From the NCBI GenBank assembly GCA_019925095.2, contig CM034391.1:8770551-8834550 (forward strand): DNA of 64,000 nucleotides, read 5' to 3'. A program made the translations under genes and the position numbers. Shown one piece after another: positions 34,021-44,300 of this stretch. How positions within the stretch are numbered: the first letter of the stretch is position 1; every line of letters starts with the position of its first letter. A model generated the notes under the pieces. The model saw only the letters and a list, made by a program, of their open reading frames with translations. It was not told where the DNA came from and ran no database searches. This stretch comes from Dendrolimus kikuchii. Taxonomy: Eukaryota; Arthropoda; Insecta; Lepidoptera; Lasiocampidae.

Positions 34021-34617
34021 ATTAAAATATCGCAAGTACAACCCTAGTTTTATTTTTGTTCATGCCTGTATTAACTATTTTCTGTTATAAAACACCCTGC
34101 TTTCATTACCGTTTTTAAAAACATAATATTACCTACTAAATTTCATAGTAATCAGTTTATTCTCGAAGTCGAGACAAAACAACTAGCAAACAGTTTCTTG
34201 TATTGTTATTATGAATTTTATTCAACATGAATTGCTTTATATCATACAAATTTATTCAGATCAAGTTTTTTTCCACAGGCTTTTCACCTCTGAAATATGA
34301 ACATTGTGTCTACTTTGGCAACTTCGCATATGTTCACGGTTACAAATACGAAGATTATGATTATGGGGAAGACCATATTGTAGTCAAAAATAGTAAAAAG
34401 CACCCTGACTTTATCTTTTAATATGACCTATAAATGCAAGGCCAAAAAAGCATCATTTGGACTCATTAGAAAAGTGTTTCTCAGAAATTGTTTTATCGGA
34501 GATAGTTTTTTAAGTACAAACACATTAATTTAAAATCATTTAACAAGTTGTTCAATTAGTAAAAAATATTCTAAACATTTCTAGTTTTCATTTTTGAATC
34601 AGAACGTAATAGAATTT

Positions 34618-34905
34618 GAAGTCATGGTAGCTAAGTGGTTAACGTACCAGCGCAGCGTCTTATTGAAATCTCAACGGTTTGAATCCTGTGGCCTACACTG
34701 GTATCATGATGCATGTATCGTTTAGTTCTTGTGATCTAACGTGCATATTGTAACAATTATCACCTGCTAACAGTAAACGCAAACATTGTGAGGAAACCTA
34801 CACATCAAGGCACCCTGTAATCCGCCTTGGATAAACATTAGGCATAGTGGTACTATCCATTCCCTTAAATGAGATGGTCATGCAGTATGTTGTTTAATAG
34901 CTGAT
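34618..34905 (+). mobile_element. tRNA-derived SINE
   Basis: It has an A box (TAGCTAAGTGG, 34628-34638) and B box (GGTTTGAATCC, 34676-34686) 38 bp apart, as in a tRNA-like RNA polymerase III promoter. These are followed by GTGAGGAAACCTACACATC, a block common in lepidopteran SINEs. The head would not fold into a proper tRNA and the unit runs well past tRNA length, so this is a SINE, not a tRNA gene. Confidence 0.75.
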
Positions 34906-35056
34906 ATTATTAATCTTTAGATAGATAAAATTAATTACAATTCACAAAAATAAACAATTACAAAAATGCATAATTAAAATACTTTAATAGTAAAACAATA
35001 GCCGGTTTAAAGCGCCCTCTGCTAGGCTAGGCATCCTGACTACCTATATATACCTA

Positions 35057-36341
35057 GTATTGCCATAAATATTGTAACAAAGATTTTTTTTTAATTGCAA
35101 GTAATATTTATAAGTTTTACAGTGTGTTAGTTTAATACATAAATATAAAACAATTTGAAATATAAAAAGCTTATTCGAAGTGGTCTCCATTGGCTGCAAT
35201 ACAGTCCTTTAAACGTTGAGGCCAGTTATCAATAGAAGCACGCACTCTTTCCATGGGAAAATTCTTTACTGCCAATCGTATGGCTTGTTTTAGGGACTCC
35301 AAATTATCATGGCGTTTAGATCAAGCCGTACTCTCTAAAACTGACCATAAATCATAATCCAGCGGATTAAGATCGGGACAAGACGTCGGCCAGTCTTCAG
35401 CTCTGATCAAGTCCGAAACGTTCGTTTTCAACCAAGACTGCGTGGACTGAGCTTTATGACCCGGCGCCGAGTCTTGCTGGAAGGACCATTCTTAGTTATT
35501 GAACATGGTGTTGTTAAGGGGCTTAACTACCTTCTCAAGAATGGTATCTTGATACACTTGTGCCGATGTTTTGATAACTTTTTCACAAAAATATGGCTCA
35601 GTCACTCCTTCATAGCTAACATCTCACCAAATCATCACTGAAGACGGATAATGCCCACGGTGCACTCTGCCGACTAATTGAGAAGCTTCCTTAGAGCTTT
35701 GGGCATAAATACGGTCATTTTCTTTGTTAAAATGTTGCTCAATTGTAAACATTTTCTCAGCCGTAAACAAATTTTTTCTGTGACCTCCCTTCGCGTACCG
35801 CTTCAGTAGTTGTTTCGATTTTACCAACCTATTCTTTTTTAAATTATGAGTTAAGAAATGACCAGTGCGTCTCTTATAGGCTGCAAGTCCTAAGTCATCT
35901 TTTAAAATACGCGACATGGTTCTAGGTGATATCTTCATCTCCCGAGATAAAATCTTTTGCTTTCGGACAGGATTTCTTCGAATTCTTTCCCTTCCTGCTT
36001 TGACCACCTTTTTCGTACGAACACTACGTGGACAGCCAGATCTTTTTCTGTCACAAACAGAGGAGGTCTCATTGTATCTAATAATAGCCTGGTACACAAA
36101 CATTTGACTAATACCAAGCGTATGGAGTTTTAAAAATTGCATTTGGCTCCATATCTACTTTGTGTAATGCAATCACAGCGATTCGGTTCTCTTTATCGTC
36201 CCACTCAATTTTAATATCGCAAAATGTTGTACAATGTATTGGCGCCAAAATGAGAAAACACAATAAACAATCATATAAAAATGACAAATTCAAATGTAAT
36301 ATTTTGTTTATTTTTAATTGTAACAGTATTTATGGCCAGAC
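35057..36341 (-). mobile_element. DD37D (maT) mariner/Tc1 element, copy 3 (diverged subfamily)
   Basis: The 1285-bp element has ends GTATTGCCATAAATATTG on the left and, reverse-complemented, GTCTGGCCATAAATACTG on the right. TA flanks at 35055-35056 and 36342-36343. The transposase clearly differs from copies 1 and 2, so it is a separate subfamily. Confidence 0.87.
35624..36142 (-). pseudogene. DD37D transposase, broken
   Basis: The frame covers the helix-turn-helix region (GISQMFVYQAIIRYN, then RNPVRKQKILSREMKISPRT) and runs to HRGHYPSSVMIW before the central catalytic Asp. The expected start is lost: the upstream frame reads IEWDDKENRIAVIALHK, where related copies have MEW. The C-terminal half continues in other frames to about 35170. 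It cannot make active transposase. Confidence 0.8.
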
Positions 36342-36344
36342 TAA

Positions 36345-36935
36345 GTATTATTTATCTTTAAATCTGTTATGGGAGAAGTTATATAAATATAGATTAGAAG
36401 ATACTTTAAAAAAAAACTGAGATATTTAAATTTATATATGTATAATTTTCTCTGTACTATATAATTATAGTACCTACATATCATTTAATTCGTCGGGTGA
36501 CTTTAAATTTATGGATCAGTCCCACCGTCTGTGTTCATGTATGTCGTGATAGGTAGGACACACTGCTCGGAAGACTCGTCTTCAAGCATTGCGGAATGGT
36601 GGCATAGATATAGGATACATATTCTTTATTGTATACAAGAAAGCAGTATACGTCAGATAGATGTTTTTAGAATAGGTTGTCTAAGCGTTGGCCTAGCTAT
36701 TTCTGGGCCACAAGTATCGGATTCAATTGCAGGTAGGATAAAATTTAAAAAAAAATGAGTTATCTACTATGGTCTGGGTGATTGGGATCGGTCCCCGAGG
36801 TGTTAGTTGTATGTTACCCATAACGTAAATGTAACTTGGAAATGTATAAATCGCGCGTATACGACACCGCCACCGCCGTACTTACGCGGTGCCGTCTATA
36901 CAAGCGCTATATGGTTATCTGCCGATTTATTATTA
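36345..36935. other. Intergenic DNA, no gene seen
   Basis: AT-rich, with an imperfect GC-rich inverted repeat at about 36853-36900 (GTATACGACACCGC / GCGGTGCCGTCTATAC). Confidence 0.4.
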
Positions 36936-36938
36936 TTA

Positions 36939-37459
36939 CTAGGATATGCCCGCGACTTTGCCCACGCTTGACTTGATGTTGCCGCGGGATTCCCGAGACA
37001 TAAAGCATCGCAGAATTTTAAAAAAAAAAAGAATGTAAGCTATCATTTTAGTAGAAACTGTCGGAATAAGCTAATTTTATGCATCCGAAAAACTTCAAAC
37101 CGCTCCTGGGAAATTTCTGCGAGATTGCGGGTAAATATCACACATTTTATTTCATAAAATTGCTATTGACCGATGAAAAAATTATATTGGAATTCGTTTT
37201 TTTTTAATCTGGCCATTTTAAATAATTCCCAGGATAAAAAGTAGCGCAGATATTAAGTCTAGACATTTGCTGTCGATCAGCGAAAACCGCAGCATGGAAA
37301 TAGGCCAAGTCGTTTTTACGTCAATCCCGAACAAACAGTAAAGAAATATATATAAAAAATTGCTTCGTGTTCTCCAACGTTTGTAGTCTATTCCAGTTGT
37401 TTTTTTTTAAAGCTTCAATGTACAGACACGGCATGTTTAGAATTTTATAATATTGTAGA
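36939..37459 (-). mobile_element. Short non-autonomous Helitron, copy 2
   Basis: On the minus strand it starts TCTACAATATTATAAAATTC after an A and ends GCGGGCATATCCTAG followed by T. The ends match the copies at 11048-11399 and 38276-38815. It lies just beyond the 3' end of MED18. Confidence 0.72.
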
Positions 37460-37651
37460 TTATAACCTATTTAATGTATACTCTTTAGGGTAACGAAAGC
37501 TGTGGATACTGTCAACAGGTTTCCTAAAAGCATAAAATGTCACAATAAAAGAGGCAGGTGATAAAATTTGCTATTATTGCTAACAACCTGGAGAAGTTTT
37601 GTTGGTAAGTACATTTTTCCCATACTTGAGAAAACTAATTTAAAAAAGAGT

Positions 37652-40600
37652 CTATGTGACAGCCATGTGCCCTAATCTCTTGTAATCAATCTTGTCGAGT
37701 TGGACGAGGGGTCGCAGCTGGTCGGCGAACGCCCGCATGTCTTCGCCTATCGCATCCTGGCCTTGAGGTGCTAGGACCTGCAAATATTTTCCACTGTCTT
37801 ATTTATTACTCATAAATAATTAGCAGTCTTTATAGGGAATTTAAAGGAAGACTGTTTAATAGACAACTTTATTTTTAAAAACATAATTTTGGTTAAATCT
37901 GTATAGTTGTGGAACATTGCTTGCTTTTAAACAAGATTTGAATGTGTATTGACAATCTCAACTGTTTAGTGAAAGGAGACATTCAAGCTGCAACAAAAAC
38001 TTCTTTCTTTGGTTTCATACAAAAAAGCCTACATTATTATGGGTTTCCCATATATTACGACTTGTTCATTTGTTTTACTACTAGTTAAAATTTGTCATAA
38101 ACTTCACAGTAGTAACATCAAGTTTCTACCAATGGTAAGAATGGATAGTAGGATTTGCAACCTAGAATTATTCTGCAACCAAGCTTGACTGAAACAGATC
38201 ACTCATAACTGATAAGGCTACTGCAAAATAATTCTTTCGGTATGTGGTTACAGGTAAATTATTTTCAATTTATTACTAGGATATACCTGCGACTTCGCCC
38301 ACGCTTCACTTGAAATTGCCGGGACACAAAATACCACAGCATTTAAAAAAGAATGAAGCTATCGTTTTAGTGAAAACTGTCGGAATAAGCCATATTTTTT
38401 GCACCCGCAGAACTACAAACCACTCCCAGGAAAACTCCCGCGGGATTCATAGGATAAAAATGATGAATGATGATGAACATTTTATTACACAAAATTTGCT
38501 ATCGATCAGTGAAAAGATCACATTGGAATTCGATTTTTTTAATCTGGCCATTTTAAATCAGTCCCAGATAAATTCCCGCGGGATTCCCAGGATAAAAACT
38601 AACGCAGATTTTAAGCCTAAGAATTTGCTGTCAATCAACGAAAACCGCATCGAAATCGTTCCAGTAGTTGTAACGTGAATCCCGAACAAAGTCAAGAAAC
38701 CTAAAAAAATGCATCATGTTCTTCATCATTTATATATGTATTCCACTTGATTTTTTTTTTTAAATAGCTTCAATGTACAGACATGGCATTTTTAGAATTT
38801 TTGTAATATTATAGATATCTATGATTTACTGCATTATTTCTACATTTAGATGAATACTATCTTAAAAATACTTACTAAAAACATTCAATTTAATGTTAAT
38901 AAAAATTTTATAGATAGTTTACTTAAGAATGAAATAATTAGTAAAAATTACTGTTTTGAAAACTAAATGATTATTTAGAGTTTTCAAACTAGTAATTTTT
39001 ACTATTTATTTAATTATTAGGTAAACTTTATCTATAAAATTATAATTTTCACATTAAATTGTAGCTCCAAGATTTTTTTTGAGTGTAGTAATTCATCTAA
39101 ACATTCTAAACTGAAACCAATGACATCCTAATAAAATTTGGATACCGAGAAGGATTATATGTCTGAACATAGAATAATTTTAATATATTGTTACAGATAT
39201 TCACTTACAGATAATTCAACCAGGTAACTCTGGGATATTGGTTCAGGTGGCATTGAGCTTTGTGATATCTTAAACACTTTTGCAACTGTTATCTTCATCC
39301 TGCCTTTTCTAAACATGTATCCTGAAACATTAAAAGACATGATCTAAAATTATAACTATTCAGTTTTGAATGTTTCTCTTAAATTCTAAGAATTACTGTG
39401 ACTTTGCTAGCTTAAACTTTGAATTCATTTCCAATGCAAATTATCCTTACATATAATTTACAAATTATCTGATTTCCTTTATTCCTAAGTAATTAAGTAA
39501 TTGGATTACAATGAGTTAATATATTTTCAACTCAACACAACTCGAAATAAACTCACACATTTATATACACAAATGGAAAAAACAGATTTATTTAAAATAC
39601 ATAACTATAAAAAACAACATTATCCAAGCCCCAGATATATTTGGAGTGAATATTGCTTTTTGTGTGTAATGAATACAAGATGTTATATTGTAACTTATCA
39701 TATATAACTAGTCTGGCCATAAATACTGTTAGGGCCGGCGCAGATATGGCGGAGCGCAGCGCAGAGTATACCCGCGAAGTTTTGTACTTTTGTGACACAC
39801 TAGGCAAATTGCTACCCGAGAATGCGCGCGGCTACGCGAGGACGCGCGCGACGTACGAGTCTCCACGCGGATGCGCGAGCATGCGCTAGACACACACCGT
39901 CGTCATTCAATTTGCAATTTTTCGAGAGTCCAAACGTGTACATTTGTGAATAAAATAATGGATTGGGACGTGTTCACGCCCTCTGTCGCGCGAGCGTCAC
40001 TTCGGCGAGCCTGGCGACTGGAAGCAGATGCCCGCGGAGTATCGCGCATTTGCGTTCTTGTGCGCTACCTTTCGAATGTAGTCGCTTCGATGCTCTTCAG
40101 AAATTGATTGTTGTGTAATTGATTTTATCAAATATTTCAATGAGGACAATGTCGATAATAGTTTGACAGTGAAAAATGCTCTGCACTGCGCTCCGCCATA
40201 TTTGCGCCGGCCCTTACATAAAAACGTTTCTTTTTTTCAACTTTTTAATTATTTTGAATTTGGAACACGTATATTATTTTAAAAACTTCTTTCGATTTTG
40301 CGCCATTTCACATATTTTTTCGTGTTCATTATCAAATTGCAATATGGAATGGGGTGTTAAAGAAAATAGGATTGCAGTGATCGCCTTGCACAAAGTGGGT
40401 ATGGAGCCGTCGGTCATATTCCAGACACTTCAAAAGCTTGGTATCAGCCATATGTTCGTATATCGTACTATCAACAGATACAACAACACTTCGTTTGTCG
40501 AAGACCAGAAAAGATCGCGGCGGCTGCGTGCTGTTAGAACTACAAAGGCTGTTAAAGCCAGAATTCGTCGAAACCCCATTAGGAAACAAAAAATATTATC

Positions 40601-41339
40601 GCGAGAAATGAAGATTCCCACTAGGATTCTGTCGCGTATTATAAAACAAGACCTGAAGTTCGGTGCTTATCGTCGATATACAGGACATGCCCTAAATCAA
40701 TCTTTACAACTAAAGAGAGGGGATCGATCAAAACTCTTTCTGTCGCGATACGCAGGTGAAAGGTACAGAAATATCCTCTTTACCGATAAAAATAACTTCA
40801 CGATTGAAGAACAATACAATAAGCAAAATGATAAACTGTACGCTCACAGTTCTAAAGAAGCTGCTCAAGTGGGCGGAAAGGTACAACGTGGTCATCATCC
40901 TGCGTCAGTGATGGTTTGGTGGGGCGTGTCTTATCAAGGAGTCACAAAACTATATTTTTGCGAAAGAGGAGTGAAAACTTCAGCCAAAGTGTATCAAGAT
41001 CATGTTGTGAAACCTCTCAGCAATACACTTTTTAAAAATATACCGTGGACTTTCCAGTAGGACTCTGCACCTGCACGAATTACCCAAGCCTGGCTTGAAA
41101 CCAATGTTCCGGACTTTATAAAAGCTGAAGACTGGCCCTCATCTAGCTCAGACCTCAACCCTTCAGACTTCAAATTATGGTAAGTTTTAGAGGGCATGGC
41201 CTGCTCTAAACGACACGGCGGCATTGAGTCTCTTAAAAAATCTTTGGAGCAAGCAGTGGCGAAATTTCCCTTGGAAACAGTGTGTGAATCTATAGATTAA
41301 AGGCCTGTATAAAAGCCAAAGGTGGCCATTTCGAATAGA

Positions 41340-41380
<41 letters not shown>

Positions 41381-44300
41381 TGCAGGAGTTCAGCAGACAG
41401 GCAGACGGCCCACTTGATTGAAAGCGGTAACCATCGCCTATGGACATTTGCAACACCGAAGGTGCTACAAATGCGCTGCTGCTCTCTTACGGGTCACTAG
41501 AACCTAGTCACTAATGCCGGAACACAACTTAAGGTTGTTATGGCGACATACTTTAGACGAGGGGTGGTAGCCATCCAGTCGGGCAAATGCCCTACCACCT
41601 GGCTGTGGGTTGTTTAGTCGCCTCTTACGACAGGCCGCCCGGCCGCAGGAAATTGTATTCTTTCTCCGTTCCTGCACGGATAATATTTTTTGCTGAGACT
41701 TTAATAAATATGTAGGTATAAATTTTAATAATACTACATTACTTCATTAAAAAAAAGCATTTTCATTTGTAATAGAATTCATGGCTGGACTAGGTATTTT
41801 TCATAGCATTCTTTAAATACCTACATACCATGAAACTACAAAAGATTTAGTTTAATTTGCGAGATAAGCTTAATTACAATATATCATTATGTTAATGTAT
41901 ATTATATACCTTTAACACTGTATTCAAACTCTATTCTGCAACCAAGTTCATTAAGAAATTCAATTAACATTCCACTACAGGCAATGTCTAAGCTAGACCT
42001 CACAACAGTAGGTCTAGTTTTGTCTCCAAGATCAGGTTGGCCAATATATCTCAGCTGGTAAGGCATATCTCGAGCATCCAATGCTTTTCTCACTCGCAAC
42101 ATCAATGGGGCCGACTGGAATAATTAAAATAAAACAAATTGTTAATTTTATGACCAAAATAATTAAGAAATAATTATGCATGACAGCTTTGATAACTTAC
42201 ATCTTCAAACTACATTTCAAATGTTAGGGGTTTGAATTCTTTGTCAAGAATTACTACACCTAATGTGTCCAGTTTAAATTACCAAGTGGTAATGGTAAAG
42301 GAAAAAATTGTGTCTATGCCTGCACATTGACATAACCAATGTGTCAAATCTGCCAACCTGCCTTGGACAAATGTGGTGGGTATACTATCCGTCCTCCTAT
42401 AATAGGAGGCCAGAGCCCAGCAGCAGGACGTTTATGGGTTGTTATCATATGATCATATTAATGGTAATAAAAAACAATGTCATGCACCTACACTTCAAGA
42501 TAACTGGTGTGTAAAATGTGCCAAGACAGATTCAGTGTGGCATCTATACTATCAATTCCCATAAAAATTGAAAGGCCCGAAATACATTTTTTTCATATAT
42601 TTTAATAATAACAAGTGTAATTCAACATTTGATTTTAACTTTAATAAAGGAATAGTTTTAGACAACTAATAATTCTTTCCAATGTACCTTGTACCCGCAC
42701 AGTAGACCTATTTTAATTATAATTGTAATATGTGACAATATATGAATCATGTAAGTAGGACAGAGCTAAGAATGCATAGCAAGCAACACCCTGCCATTCC
42801 CCACTTGTGAATATAGTTCAATATAGATTGTTTACATATTGGAAACCGGTCTGTACTTTTCTGTGTAAACAAAACTGCCAATCAGAATATAAATTTTGAA
42901 AAACTATACCAAAGATGTGAATTTTCACTGGCACAATTTATGATTAGGGTGCAGTATAAATATAGGGCACCTTTATTTTAAGTAATGGGAGGTGTGTAGG
43001 GCGATGGGGGGAGGTTAAAGAGGCATACTTACCCCTTCTGCAACCCCTATGTCAAGAAAATATAGTTCTTGAGATATCATTTTTTTGTGCAGCAGTCAGC
43101 GATTGACACAACCTATTTGTAACCATTATTTAAATAGTTATAAATGAATAGTGACAAATCTGTTCTGGCACTTGCCGGCTGCTATGGCGGCATGCTCGCT
43201 CGTCCTGTGCGCTCTGGTCTAAAGTCTAACCTAACTCACTGTTCTAATCACTTGTTGCAACTTGTGCCAAACCAAACTGGTCACCATTTATTAATTAATA
43301 ACTTTTTAAATGATGGTTATAATCGGTTGTGACACTCACTGACCTGAAGTTACATTTACAAAAACATTAATATCTTACGAACTTAGATACATTTTATTTT
43401 ATAAATTAATATTTTGTATATTATAGTATACATAATATTAATATATTACGTATTCTTACTATTATTAATATTGTATAGCTATAGATGTTGCTATACACAT
43501 ATTCATAATGAATATATTAGTATAAATATAATATTAATATATGTTATTTATTTTAGGTATATGTATTGTGTAATATTTATATATGGATGTAGGGGCAAAT
43601 GCTGTTCCTATGGACGCTGTACCTGTGGACACACTCGATTGCGACAAAACTAGCAACCCTAAAATTGTAATTTGAACGCGACCGTAAAGCTTTCTCTATG
43701 GTTGACAGTTTTGATATATCACCATTTTTGTTATCTCTGTGGTTGTGTTTACACCGGCTACGAAATTATTTTGAACCAAAAAGTAAGTTATTTTGCTTAA
43801 TTTAAATGAGTTTTACCGTGAAAGTATTTTCGATATCGGTTTGATTGTGTTTGCAATTAGATCTATGTTGTTTAGTTAGCGCTTGTTTCCCTGTTTGTAA
43901 GTCTGTTTTGTCCCCAGTGTTACATCAGTTTTAATTTTTATGTCTGAATTTGTACCTATAGACAAAAATATGAGTGAACCTGTGGACTGTCCACAGGTAC
44001 AAAAGTTTCATAAAGTTTACATACAAAATTTGATCAGCCGTTTTGTTTAACTTTTTCAGTGCCTCGCAGTAAAACTGGTTTAAAAAGAAAGGGAATATAC
44101 CCTGATACACTCACAGCCGCCGTTAAAGAAGCAAAAACTGGCAATCAGTCGATAAAAAAAGTAGCTGAAATGTATAAACTACCAAAGTCAACCATTTTTA
44201 AATACTTGAAGTTACATAAATGCAATGATTTGAGGAATAGTATTGAGCTATTGAAGAATGATGTAAGAAAAGTATTTGATCCGGAAGAAGAAATTTTGCT

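Larger units (their letters stand above)
39711..41790 (+). mobile_element. DD37D (maT) element, copy 2, carrying two nested insertions (MED18 intron 3)
   Basis: Ends GTCTGGCCATAAATACTGTTA (left) and, reverse-complemented, GTCCAGCCATGAATTC (right) are flanked by TA at 39709-39710 and 41791-41792. Removing a Harbinger-type MITE (39732-40213) and a family A SINE (41349-41681) leaves about 1.25 kb, the expected size. It is opposite in orientation to MED18. Confidence 0.88.

Noticed and set aside
34625..34700. tRNA gene
   Set aside because: A and B boxes are present, but acceptor and anticodon stems do not form and the sequence continues into SINE text; it is the head of a SINE.
39871..40107. GC-rich 78-codon frame as a host gene or Harbinger transposase
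   Set aside because: It sits inside a MITE with clear ends, has no transposase motif, and its openness follows from composition.
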